A program made the position numbers and the translations under genes. From Oscillospiraceae bacterium (GTDB lineage: Bacteria > Bacillota > Clostridia > UBA1381): a stretch of 21,179 bases of DNA. The stretch is taken from the NCBI GenBank assembly GCA_015068545.1, contig SVKH01000007.1:1-21179 (forward strand), written 5' to 3'. Shown here piece by piece: positions 1 through 8,371 of the stretch (its first letter is position 1; each line of letters begins with the position of its first letter). The notes under the pieces are model-generated. The model was not told where the DNA came from and did no database searches. It worked only from the letters and a program-made list of their open reading frames with translations.

Positions 1-61
1 CTTCCGGTCTTAAAAACAATGCACCGATTGATAGTAAGTCTTTTGCAATTAGTTCTTTCAT
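1..61 (-). CDS. pyrE: Orotate phosphoribosyltransferase, 5' end only
   Basis: Only the first 20 codons are in the window; the gene runs off the left edge. The start MKELIAKDLLSIGALFLRPE is the typical N-terminus of PyrE, which joins orotate to PRPP to make orotidine-5'-monophosphate. The ATG is at 61-59, three bases past the pyrF stop, with a GGAGGA ribosome binding site inside the end of pyrF. It is therefore the last visible gene of the pyr operon and is probably translationally linked to pyrF. The family call rests on a short stretch plus operon position. Confidence 0.85.
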   Translation of the reverse strand, partial: MKELIAKDLLSIGALFLRPE

Positions 62-64
62 GAT

Positions 65-769
65 TTATTCCTCCGTAACAAATTCTTTGACACATCTTTC
101 ATAAGCTGCAACAGGATCCTCTGCCTGAGTAATAGGTCTGCCTACAACAATGTAGTCCGATCCGATTTCCTTTGCTTTTTCAGGAGTAGTGATACGAACC
201 TGATCGCCTACATCTCCGTCAGCAAATCTTACGCCTGGTGTAACTGTCATAAATTTTTCGCCACATACTTCCTTAACCTTGCCTGCTTCCAGCGGTGAGC
301 ATACAACACCATCAAGTCCGCATTCTGCAGCACACTTAGCATAGTGCATTACTACCTTGTCAAGTGGCTCGTTGATAAGAAGGTCATTCTTCATTCTTTC
401 TTCACTGGTGGATGTAAGCTGAGTTACAGCTATCAATATAGGTCTTGATCCATCCTCTCTGGTAAGTCCCTCAAGAGCTGCTTCCATCATAGCTTTTGTA
501 CCAAATGCGTGAAGGTTACACATATCCACATCCAGTCCGGACAAAACTTTCATTGATTTTTTAACTGTATTTGGAATATCGCATAATTTTAAATCAAGGA
601 AAATCTTGTGTCCTCTTTCCTTAATTTCTTTAACAATCTGCGGGCCTTCTGCGTAAAATAGCTCCATACCAATTTTTACAAAAGGCTTTCTTCCGGTAAA
701 CTTATCCAAAAAGGACATAACGTCCGCTTTGCTTGAAAAATCACAAGCAACTATAACATCTCTTCCCAT
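65..769 (-). CDS. pyrF: Orotidine-5'-phosphate decarboxylase
   Basis: Cytosolic enzyme that decarboxylates OMP to UMP, the last step of de novo UMP synthesis. The 234-residue length fits the short bacterial class. The catalytic D-x-K-x-x-D motif is present (D59, K61, D64 in DLKLCDIPNT). The phosphate-binding end is seen in VTPGVRF and IVVGRPIT near the C-terminus. The ATG overlaps the TAA stop of pyrD by one base, and the pyrE start follows the stop by three bases, so it is embedded in the operon. No abnormal residues were noticed. Confidence 0.96.
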   Translation of the reverse strand: MGRDVIVACDFSSKADVMSFLDKFTGRKPFVKIGMELFYAEGPQIVKEIKERGHKIFLDLKLCDIPNTVKKSMKVLSGLDVDMCNLHAFGTKAMMEAALEGLTREDGSRPILIAVTQLTSTSEERMKNDLLINEPLDKVVMHYAKCAAECGLDGVVCSPLEAGKVKEVCGEKFMTVTPGVRFADGDVGDQVRITTPEKAKEIGSDYIVVGRPITQAEDPVAAYERCVKEFVTEE

Positions 770-1680
770 TAGTGAGCACCTCCTATAATTTCTTTCAAAC
801 TGCTGATACCGTACTTTTCCATTACTGCAGGTAAATTTTCTATGATTTTTTTGCAGGCATAAGGGTCAACAAGATTTGCCGCACCAACAGAAACTGCTGT
901 TGCACCTGCAAGCATCATTTCTATAACATCCTCTGCTGATTCTATTCCGCCCATTCCAAGAATAGGAATCTTAACTGCATCGTACACCTGATACACCATT
1001 CTAAGTGCTACCGGCTTTATAGCAGGGCCGGAGAATCCACCCATTTTATTGGCTATTACAGGCTTTTTTGTTTTTAGATCTATTCTCATTCCCAAAAGTG
1101 TGTTTATCATGCTAATGCCGTCAGCACCTGCATCCTCACACGCCTTTGCAATTTCCACAATATCGGTTACGTTTGGTGTAAGCTTTATAAATACAGGCTT
1201 TTTTGTAACTGCCTTAACCGCTTTTGTAATCTCCGCGGCTGATGTGGCACTGTTACCGAAATTTACACCGTTATTGTGAAGATTTGGACAGCTAATATTT
1301 ATTTCTAAAAGTCCAACCTGTTCTTCTTTATCAAGTCTTTCGGCTGTGTATGCAAATTCATCAACACCAAAACCACCAATATTGGCAACTACTTTTTTAT
1401 CAAAAACTTTTTTCAGCTTTGGTAGTTCCTCTGAAATAACCTTATCCACACCAGGATTCTGAAGTCCTACGGCATTTATCATACCTCTTTGACATTCTGC
1501 AATTCTAGGTGTAGGGTTACCGAATCTAGGCTCCTTAGTAGTACCTTTAAAAGAGAAAGAACCTAAAATATTTATATCGTAAAGCTCTGCAAATTCAAGA
1601 CCGTAACCGAAAGTACCACTTGCTGGGATTATAGGATTGGAAAGCTCAAGGCCTGCCAAATTCACACTTGTGTCTACCAT
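769..1680 (-). CDS. pyrD: Dihydroorotate dehydrogenase, class 1B catalytic subunit
   Basis: FMN enzyme that oxidises dihydroorotate to orotate. At 303 residues it has the class 1 length and no N-terminal membrane helix. The catalytic base is a cysteine (C131 in NISCPNLHNN), which marks class 1. The FMN phosphate loop is seen as LGMGGI near residue 241. The adjacent pyrK shows it is the NAD-linked type 1B, in which electrons pass from FMN through a 2Fe-2S cluster and FAD of PyrK to NAD+. The start codon overlaps the end of the pyrK reading frame (ATGGTAG), implying coupled synthesis. Because pyrK is frameshifted in this sequence, the electron outlet of this enzyme is in doubt. Confidence 0.95.
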   Translation of the reverse strand: MVDTSVNLAGLELSNPIIPASGTFGYGLEFAELYDINILGSFSFKGTTKEPRFGNPTPRIAECQRGMINAVGLQNPGVDKVISEELPKLKKVFDKKVVANIGGFGVDEFAYTAERLDKEEQVGLLEINISCPNLHNNGVNFGNSATSAAEITKAVKAVTKKPVFIKLTPNVTDIVEIAKACEDAGADGISMINTLLGMRIDLKTKKPVIANKMGGFSGPAIKPVALRMVYQVYDAVKIPILGMGGIESAEDVIEMMLAGATAVSVGAANLVDPYACKKIIENLPAVMEKYGISSLKEIIGGAH

Positions 1681-2404
1681 ATAATCTCCTCCTTTTTAAG
1701 TACCGGCCCGTCTATACATATACGCTTGTTACCGTACTTTGTTTTGCAGCTGCAACCCATACATACACCAAATCCACAGCCCATTCTTTCTTCAAAACTA
1801 TACTGTCCACTTGTTTTGGATAGGTCATAAATAGCTTTTAGCATAGGCTCCGGACCACAGGTATAGATATAGGAATAGTCAAGATTCTTTAAAACATCTG
1901 TTACAAATCCTTTTGTTCCTACCGAGCCATCGGCAGTAGCAACGTAAACCTTTGCACCAATCTTTTCAAATTCGTCAGCATAAAAGATTTCATCCTTTTA
2001 TTAAAGCCAAGGATTACAGATATTTTCTTGCCTTCCTGAATCAGCTTTTTAGCAAGATTGAACATAGGCGGTACACCTACTCCACCGCCGATTAGTACAG
2101 GCGTCTCTCCACTTTCCTCCGTTGAAAATCCATTTCCAAGTCCCAATAGAAGGTCAAGACTTTCGCCCGGTTTCATTTTTGACATAATCTCTGTACCGTG
2201 ACCTACCACCTTGTATATGATGGTTATATTTTTTTCGTCATAGTCACACACGGAGATTGGTCTGCGTAAGTATTCCTCATTAAGCTTTATGTTTACAAAC
2301 TGCCCCGGCGAAGTGATTGCAGAATCTTCGCCGGACAGTACCATTTCATAAACATTAAGAGCAATGGGATTATTTGTTTTTATTTCAAAAAACCCTTGTT
2401 TCAT
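1674..2404 (-). pseudogene. pyrK: Dihydroorotate dehydrogenase electron transfer subunit, frameshifted
   Basis: PyrK carries FAD and a 2Fe-2S cluster and passes electrons from PyrD to NAD+. The first frame (2404 to about 2000) holds the FAD-binding RRPISV motif and the nucleotide-binding GGGVGVPP. It then runs into a stop at 1919. A shift of one base near 1994-2003 (four A residues in the coding strand where five would keep the frame) restores an open frame to a TAG at 1676-1674. That frame encodes IYTCGPEPML and the iron-sulfur motif MGCGFGVCMGCSC followed by a further Cys, then DGPVLKKEEIIW. The full 243 residues match the family length. The cause may be a sequencing error, a real mutation or, less likely, a recoding site. 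Confidence 0.9.
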
Positions 2405-2407
2405 TAC

Positions 2408-5400
2408 CTACTCCTTATCGATAGTTGAAATTGTTATTGTCATTTCCTCCAAAACGTCCAATAATACCGAAACAGTATCAAGAGCTGTAAATGTTGTTAC
2501 ATTATTTTCAACAGCACAACGTCTTATCTGATATCCGTCTGTTTCTTCGCTAAGAGAATTTAATGCTCTTGTATTGATAACGTAGTTAACGTATCCTTTT
2601 CTGATTGAATCAAGTATTTCGGTATGGCCGTCGCTGATTTTACCCATAACACGTGTTCTGATTCCGTGTGATTTTAGGAATTGCGCTGTTCCCTCGGTAG
2701 CCTCAATATTAAATCCAAGTTCGTAGAAGCGCTTAACAAGCGGAAGTGCCTCATCCTTGTCCTTATCGGAAACTGTCACAAAAATTGTACCGTAATTTAC
2801 AACATTCATTCCTGAAGCCTTTAAGGATTTATACAAAGCTCTTGTCAGCTTGTCGTCATAACCGATTGCTTCTCCTGTTGACTTCATTTCCGGTGATAGA
2901 TATGCATCAAGTCCGCGGATTTTTGAGAATGAGAATGCAGGTGTCTTAACATACCACCTCTTCTTTTCCTCCGGATAAAGCTCTGTATATCCTTGCTCTT
3001 TTAAAGAATGTCCAAGCATTACAAGAGTGGCAATATCGGCTATTGGGTAACCTGTTGACTTGGACACAAACGGTACTGTTCTTGATGAACGAGGATTAAC
3101 CTCGATAACATACACATCTTCCTTCTCGTCAACAATAAACTGGATATTAAACAGACCTACTATACCTATACCTATGCCAAGCTTTTTAGTATATTCTAAA
3201 ATGGTATTCTTAGCTTTTTCCGATACGCTGAATGTAGGATACACACTTATACTGTCGCCTGAGTGGATACCTGTTCTTTCAACGTGCTCCATAATGCCCG
3301 GAACAAACACATCCACACCGTCACATACTGCGTCAACTTCAAGCTCTTTACCAACAATGTACTTATCTACAAGTACAGGTCTGTCCTCATCAATTTCAAC
3401 AGCTGTTTTAAGGTACAATCTTAAAGCTTCCTCATCTGCTACGATTTGCATTGCTCTGCCGCCCAGTACATAGCTAGGACGTACAAGCACCGGATAGCCT
3501 ATCTCCTCTGCTGCCTTTACTCCGTCTTCTATCTTGGTAACTGCTTGTCCCTTTGGTTGCGGAATTTGAAGCTTTTCCATTATCTTCTCAAAGCTATCAC
3601 GATTTTCTGCGTTATCAATAGCCTCACAATCTGTACCGATAAGCTTTACTCCCCTCTTTGCAAGAGGTTCTGCAAGGTTGATAGCTGTCTGACCGCCTAA
3701 TGATGCAACTACACCCAGTGGCTTTTCAAGCTCGATAATATTCATAACATCTTCCACTGTAAGTGGCTCAAAATACAACTTATCACTTGTGGTATAGTCG
3801 GTGGAAACTGTTTCCGGATTATTATTTATGATGATAGCTTCATATCCTGAGCTTTTAATAGTCTTAACAGCATGAACTGTGGAATAGTCAAATTCTACAC
3901 CCTGACCGATTCTGATAGGTCCTGAGCCAAGCACAAGAATTTTCTTCTTGTCACTTACAGGAGATTCGTTTTCATCCTCATAGGTTGAATAGAAATATGG
4001 GATATAGCTGTTAAATTCACTTGCGCAAGTATCCATCATCTTATAAACAGGGAATATCTTGTTTTCGCAACGAAGCTTGTACACGTCATCCTCAGTCGTC
4101 TTCCAAAGAACAGCTATATACTTATCGCAGAATCCCATTTTCTTTGCCTTTTTGAGGATATCTACACTATTTGGATTTTCTTCCAATACTTTTTCAAAAT
4201 CAACTATTTTCTTGATTTTATCAAGGAAGAACATATCAATTCCGGTTATATTGCAAATTCTGGAATGATCTACTCCAAGCCACATAAGCTGAGCAATAGC
4301 ATATATTCTGTCATCTGTGCCTTCTTTGATATATGCAAGAAGATCATCTACCGACATCTTATCCTTGTCAAATTTAGATTTGTAAAGGTGGCAAACTCCC
4401 ACTTCAAGAGAACGAACAGCCTTTAATAAGCTTTCTTCCAAAGTTCTGCCTATTGCCATTACTTCTCCTGTTGCCTTCATTTGAGTTGAAAGCTTGTTTG
4501 ACGCTGTGGCAAACTTATCAAATGGGAATCTTGGCATCTTAGTAACTACATAGTCAACAGATGGCTCAAAGGATGCCGGTGTGCTTGCAAGCTGAATCTC
4601 GTCCAAAGTAAGGCCAACAGCAACCTTTGCAGTAACTCTTGCAATAGGGTATCCTGTTGCCTTGGATGCAAGAGCTGAAGAACGTGAAACTCTTGGGTTA
4701 ACCTCAATTACATAGTAGTCAAAGGACTGTGGATCCAGAGCGAACTGAACATTACATCCGCCTTCTATCTTTAGCGCTCTGATTATGCCAAGGGCACTAT
4801 CACGAAGCATTGAATATTCTTTATTTGTAAGAGTTTGTGTAGGCGCTACAACTATTGAGTCACCTGTGTGGATACCAACCGGATCAAGGTTTTCCATACC
4901 GCAGATAGTAATTGCAGTGTCGTTCTTATCACGCATTACCTCAAACTCAATTTCTTTATATCCCTTTATGCTCTTTTCTACAAGCACCTGAGATACAGGA
5001 GAAAGTTGAAGAGCATTTTTCATAATTTCGCAAAGCTCTTCTTCATTATCGGCAAAACCACCGCCTGTACCGCCTAGAGTAAATGCCGGACGAAGTACTA
5101 CCGGATAGCCAATTTCTTCTGCAGCCTTTATACCCTCTTCAATACTGTTAGCAATTAAAGACGGAAGTACAGGTTCGCCCAATTCTTCACATAGATTCTT
5201 AAATAACTCTCTGTCTTCTGCCTGCTCAATACTTTCTACTCTGGTTCCTAAAAGCTCAACCCTGCATTCCTGCAAAATACCTTTTTTTGCAAGCTGCATA
5301 GCTAGGTTAAGACCTGTCTGTCCACCGATACCCGGAACAATAGCATCCGGTCTTTCGTATCTTAATATCTTTGCCACATACTCTAATGTCAAAGGCTCCA

Positions 5401-5596
5401 TATAAACCTTATCTGCTATGGTTGTATCTGTCATGATGGTTGCTGGGTTTGAATTTACCAATACAACCTCATAGCCTTCCTCTTTAAGCGCAAGACAAGC
5501 CTGAGTGCCTGCATAGTCAAATTCTGCCGCCTGACCAATCACGATAGGTCCTGAGCCGATTACCAATACTTTTTTTATGTCGCTTCTTTTAGGCAT
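2408..5596 (-). CDS. carB: Carbamoyl-phosphate synthase large subunit
   Basis: Makes carbamoyl phosphate from bicarbonate, ammonia and two ATP. The 1062 residues are close to the usual 1070. Two homologous halves are plain: each begins with a VLGSGPI-type loop (KKVLVIGSGPIVIGQ near residue 9, KKILVLGSGPIRIGQ near 553) and contains an ATP-grasp domain with EVNPR motifs. The last 130 residues form the methylglyoxal-synthase-like allosteric domain, where UMP usually inhibits. The start overlaps the carA stop by 8 bases behind an AAGGAGG site; pyrK follows 3 bases after the stop. I see no lost motif in this subunit, in contrast to its partner CarA. Confidence 0.97.
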   Translation of the reverse strand: MPKRSDIKKVLVIGSGPIVIGQAAEFDYAGTQACLALKEEGYEVVLVNSNPATIMTDTTIADKVYMEPLTLEYVAKILRYERPDAIVPGIGGQTGLNLAMQLAKKGILQECRVELLGTRVESIEQAEDRELFKNLCEELGEPVLPSLIANSIEEGIKAAEEIGYPVVLRPAFTLGGTGGGFADNEEELCEIMKNALQLSPVSQVLVEKSIKGYKEIEFEVMRDKNDTAITICGMENLDPVGIHTGDSIVVAPTQTLTNKEYSMLRDSALGIIRALKIEGGCNVQFALDPQSFDYYVIEVNPRVSRSSALASKATGYPIARVTAKVAVGLTLDEIQLASTPASFEPSVDYVVTKMPRFPFDKFATASNKLSTQMKATGEVMAIGRTLEESLLKAVRSLEVGVCHLYKSKFDKDKMSVDDLLAYIKEGTDDRIYAIAQLMWLGVDHSRICNITGIDMFFLDKIKKIVDFEKVLEENPNSVDILKKAKKMGFCDKYIAVLWKTTEDDVYKLRCENKIFPVYKMMDTCASEFNSYIPYFYSTYEDENESPVSDKKKILVLGSGPIRIGQGVEFDYSTVHAVKTIKSSGYEAIIINNNPETVSTDYTTSDKLYFEPLTVEDVMNIIELEKPLGVVASLGGQTAINLAEPLAKRGVKLIGTDCEAIDNAENRDSFEKIMEKLQIPQPKGQAVTKIEDGVKAAEEIGYPVLVRPSYVLGGRAMQIVADEEALRLYLKTAVEIDEDRPVLVDKYIVGKELEVDAVCDGVDVFVPGIMEHVERTGIHSGDSISVYPTFSVSEKAKNTILEYTKKLGIGIGIVGLFNIQFIVDEKEDVYVIEVNPRSSRTVPFVSKSTGYPIADIATLVMLGHSLKEQGYTELYPEEKKRWYVKTPAFSFSKIRGLDAYLSPEMKSTGEAIGYDDKLTRALYKSLKASGMNVVNYGTIFVTVSDKDKDEALPLVKRFYELGFNIEATEGTAQFLKSHGIRTRVMGKISDGHTEILDSIRKGYVNYVINTRALNSLSEETDGYQIRRCAVENNVTTFTALDTVSVLLDVLEEMTITISTIDKE

Positions 5597-6686
5597 TTTT
5601 TTGCGCCTCCTTCATATTAGAGATAAATTGGTCAAAAAGGTATCTTCCGTCCTGATTACCAGGGAAGCTGTTTGCAAGGTATGAAACAGCGAAGATTTTA
5701 TCCTTTTCGCAGGAAATACCCTCAATAGTATTATCCATTATGTTAACGTGAGTGATTTCAAGCGATGTATTCTTTACAGAATCTGCATCTACAGTGTATC
5801 CGTGATTCTGATTTACTATTTCTACTTTTCCGGTTTTAAGGTTTCTTACAGGGTGGTTGCTTCCTCTGTGACCAAATTTTAATTTGCAGGTCTTTGCACC
5901 ATAGGAAAGCGCTATAAGCTCATGTCCCATAGAAATACCAAAGATTGGGAACTCTCCTTTTATCTGCTTGATGGTTTCCACAACTTCCGGTATATCCTCA
6001 GGGTTCCCCGGACCATTTGATATAAACACTCCATCCGGTTTCATAAAGCGGATATCCTCTGCCTTTGTGTCGTAAGGAACAACAGTAACATTGCATCCTC
6101 TTGCATTCAATCCCTTTATAGTGCTAAGATGTATTCCGCAATCAATTGCCACAACGTTAAATTTGTGATTTGATGTTCTTGAATACCATCTCTTTTTGCA
6201 GCTGACTCTCTTTACCGCATCATTTGAAATTTCTCTTGACTTTAATACTTCCACAGCATCATCAAGGCTTGTGGATGCATCAGTTATCAAAACCTTGCAA
6301 GTGCCGTTATCACGGATATGTCTTGTAAGCATTCTTGTATCTATGCCGTAAATACCCGGAATATTATTTTCCAGTAAAAGTTCATCAAGAGTCTTGGTAT
6401 ATCTGAAATTACTTGGCATATCATTATAGTCACGGACTATAAGACCACCAATTGTCGGAGTCTTTGTTTCAAAATCTTCGTCTGCAATACCGTAATTACC
6501 TATCAGCGGATAGGTCATAACTACCATCTGATATGTGTATGAAGGATCAGTAACAACCTCCTGATATCCAACCATTGACGTGTTAAATACCATTTCACAA
6601 ACCTTTTCGGTATCACTGCCAAAGCCGTAGCCGTAAAACTCGCTACCGTCTTCTAATACCAGCTTTCTGTTCATTTCTCGTTCCAT
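5589..6686 (-). CDS. carA: Carbamoyl-phosphate synthase small subunit lacking the glutaminase triad
   Basis: CarA normally hydrolyses glutamine and channels ammonia to CarB. The fold is complete at 365 residues: an N-terminal CPSase domain (DPSYTYQMV, TYPLIGNYG) and a C-terminal class I amidotransferase domain (SNGPGNP, KFGHRGSNHPV, NQNHGY). The catalytic residues are gone. The nucleophile motif, normally GICLGHQ, reads GISMGHE, putting Ser252 for Cys and Glu256 for Gln. The second motif, normally YHPEA/YHPES, reads YLANS, putting Leu337 for His and Asn339 for Glu. The enzyme should not hydrolyse glutamine, so CarB would use free ammonia, as in vertebrate CPS I. The ATG at 6686 is preferred for its GGAGA site 7 bases upstream; an in-frame ATG at 6674 overlaps the pyrC stop. 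Confidence 0.93.
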   Translation of the reverse strand: MEREMNRKLVLEDGSEFYGYGFGSDTEKVCEMVFNTSMVGYQEVVTDPSYTYQMVVMTYPLIGNYGIADEDFETKTPTIGGLIVRDYNDMPSNFRYTKTLDELLLENNIPGIYGIDTRMLTRHIRDNGTCKVLITDASTSLDDAVEVLKSREISNDAVKRVSCKKRWYSRTSNHKFNVVAIDCGIHLSTIKGLNARGCNVTVVPYDTKAEDIRFMKPDGVFISNGPGNPEDIPEVVETIKQIKGEFPIFGISMGHELIALSYGAKTCKLKFGHRGSNHPVRNLKTGKVEIVNQNHGYTVDADSVKNTSLEITHVNIMDNTIEGISCEKDKIFAVSYLANSFPGNQDGRYLFDQFISNMKEAQKNA

Positions 6687-7927
6687 ACTATCTCTCCTTC
6701 ATATATTGTTATTTTACATCTGCCGTAAACCTTTGTCCCTTCAAATGGAGTTGCCTTTCCCATAGACAAAAATTCCTGAGAATTTACGGTAAATTCGTTA
6801 TCTAAATCAAATACGGTCAGGTTTGCTACTTCGCCTTCTTTTAAGTCTGTGCCTATTCCAAACCTTTCCATAGGATTATCGTGCATAAGCTCCACTAGCT
6901 TTTCCAGTGATATTATACCAGTTCGGCAAAGCTTTGTGTACATGATGGAAAATGCTGTTTCAAGACCAGTTATACCCATAGCGCTTTTTTCAAGTCCTCT
7001 TGACTTCTCCTCATAAGAATGAGGTGCATGGTCGGTTGCGATCATATCCACAGTGCCATCCTTTATGCCCTCTATAAGAGCTAGACGGTCTTCTTCGCTT
7101 CTGAGAGGCGGATTCATTTTAAATCTTGCATCTTCCTCAAGGTCTTTATCAGAAAGAACCAGATAATGAGGTCCTGTCTCGCAAGTAATGGATATTCCAT
7201 CCTTTTTGGCTTGTCTTATAAGCTCCACACTTTCCTTTGTGGATATGTGACAGATATGCTCCTTTGCTCCGCACAGCTTTAAAAGCTCTATATCTCTTTG
7301 TATCGGTTTCCATTCACTTTCGGAGCAGATTCCTCTGTGACCTTTCTCTTTGGCATACTCACCTTTATGAATGTAACCTCCTTCTAGAAGAGAATTATCT
7401 TCACAATGAGCCACTATCATCTTGCCAAGGTCTTTTGCCTTTTTCATAGCAGCAAGCATCATTTCCTCCGATTGCACGCCTCTGCCGTCATCGGAAAATC
7501 CGATACATAAATTGCTTATCTCCTCCATATCGGCAAGCTCATTACCAAGCTGACCTTTTGTTATGGCTCCATAGGGGTATACTGCTATAACAGCATCCTT
7601 ATTTATAATATCATGTTGAAGGTTAATATTCTCCAGACTATCAGGAACAGGATTTAAATTCGGCATAGAGCAAACGTGGGTGTATCCGCCTCTTGCCGCT
7701 GCCATAGTTCCGGTTTTGACTGTTTCTTTATAGGAAAATCCCGGTTCTCTCAGGTGGACATGAACATCTATAAATCCTGGGAAAATGTACTTTCCTGTAG
7801 CGTCAATCACAGGATAATCCTGATTACACTCCCCTATTTTTTCTATTATTTTACCCGAAATGGCTACATCAGCTTTTGTAAATCCGCTTTTAGTATACAC
7901 ATTTGCGTTTTTTAAAATACAGTTCAT
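6671..7927 (-). CDS. pyrC: Dihydroorotase
   Basis: Zinc amidohydrolase that cyclises carbamoyl aspartate to dihydroorotate. The 418 residues and the motifs fit the bacterial class I enzyme: metal ligands in DVHVHLREPG (H56, H58), AHCED (H174), CHIST (H227) and the catalytic Asp in ATDHAPH (D299), plus the substrate arginine in HVHLR. It is the first structural gene of the operon, 7 kb from pyrE, behind an attenuator leader. The ATG is preceded by GGAGAG about ten bases upstream. The 3' end overlaps the 5' end of carA. No aspartate carbamoyltransferase gene precedes it, so pyrB must lie elsewhere. Confidence 0.96.
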   Translation of the reverse strand: MNCILKNANVYTKSGFTKADVAISGKIIEKIGECNQDYPVIDATGKYIFPGFIDVHVHLREPGFSYKETVKTGTMAAARGGYTHVCSMPNLNPVPDSLENINLQHDIINKDAVIAVYPYGAITKGQLGNELADMEEISNLCIGFSDDGRGVQSEEMMLAAMKKAKDLGKMIVAHCEDNSLLEGGYIHKGEYAKEKGHRGICSESEWKPIQRDIELLKLCGAKEHICHISTKESVELIRQAKKDGISITCETGPHYLVLSDKDLEEDARFKMNPPLRSEEDRLALIEGIKDGTVDMIATDHAPHSYEEKSRGLEKSAMGITGLETAFSIMYTKLCRTGIISLEKLVELMHDNPMERFGIGTDLKEGEVANLTVFDLDNEFTVNSQEFLSMGKATPFEGTKVYGRCKITIYEGEIVWNEK

Positions 7928-8060
7928 AGCTTATGTCTCTCCAATGGTATTTTTTATGCTTCCTACCGAAGCACAGTCTTTAATGGTGAGCTTTCTTACT
8001 CATGAAGCAAATCCCACCGAGAATTTAATATTCCATAGGAAACGCAAATTCCTATAAATA
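7928..8060 (-). other. pyr leader between attenuator and pyrC
   Basis: About 130 nt lie between the attenuator terminator and the pyrC start. I see no credible gene; a 7-codon ATG-to-TAA frame starts at 8003 but has no convincing ribosome binding site. Several short stems can be drawn on the minus strand: ATAGGAA with TTCCTAT, a GGTG...CACC stem enclosing GCTTC and GAAAGC, and GCTTC with GAAGC. I recognise no known riboswitch class here. Confidence 0.4.
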
Positions 8061-8090
8061 ATAAAAACTCTTGTCTTTCGACAAGAGTTT
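8061..8090 (-). terminator. Attenuator terminator of the pyr leader
   Basis: On the minus strand AACTCTTGTC and GACAAGAGTT form a perfect stem around a GAAA tetraloop, followed by a run of T. It lies about 90 nt downstream of the predicted transcript start and well before pyrC, so it acts as a conditional terminator rather than a gene end. Confidence 0.85.
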
Positions 8091-8181
8091 GCACAACAAT
8101 ACACAAGTATGCCAAAAAAACGGCATACAAAATCTATTTAATACAAAATCTTGCCGGCATCTCTGTACCGTTCTTAAAGAC
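8061..8181 (-). promoter_or_regulatory. pyr operon attenuator leader with PyrR-type binding loop
   Basis: Three mutually exclusive RNA structures can be read on the minus strand. First, a hairpin with a CAGAGA hexaloop (8165-8160) fits the CNGNGA loop of PyrR sites; its upper stem is CGGUA/UGCCG, then an internal loop, then a lower stem GUCUU/AAGAU. Second, GGCAAGATTTTG (8155-8144), the 3' side of that hairpin, pairs at 11 of 12 positions with CAAACTCTTGTC (8091-8080), giving an antiterminator. Third, the latter strand is the 5' half of the terminator. Known pyr attenuation would have PyrR with UMP hold the first hairpin and so permit termination. A GTATGCC/GGCATAC stem sits inside the antiterminator loop. 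PyrR itself is not in the window. Confidence 0.75.
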
Positions 8182-8188
8182 TGCATAT

Positions 8189-8217
8189 ATACTATCATAA
8201 TCCGACAAGTTTGTCAA
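8189..8217 (-). promoter_or_regulatory. pyr operon promoter
   Basis: TTGACA (8217-8212) and TAGTAT (8194-8189) are separated by exactly 17 bases, a near-consensus housekeeping sigma promoter. The predicted start near 8182 puts the PyrR-type hairpin at the very 5' end of the transcript. Confidence 0.8.
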
Positions 8218-8332
8218 CACATTTTATCATCAAAAGCACACTATTTTTACAAATTTATATATAAACATAAAACAAATGTTTTTGCCGGTAAATATATATG
8301 CGAATCCAGCGAAAGCTTACTTAAAAACACGG

Positions 8333-8366
8333 AAAAAGGAGCAGAAAACATACTATCTGCCCCTTT
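8333..8366 (-). terminator. Terminator after the flavodiiron gene
   Basis: Directly after the flavodiiron stop codon the minus strand reads GGGGCAGA, a ten-base loop, TCTGCTCC and five T residues. The stem has one G-T pair. It separates the peptidase/flavodiiron unit from the pyr promoter about 115 bases on. Confidence 0.8.
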
Positions 8367-8371
8367 AATCA

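Noticed and set aside
3060..3473. Plus-strand open frame of 137 codons inside carB
   Set aside because: Ser/Thr-rich antisense shadow of a complete, well-conserved gene.
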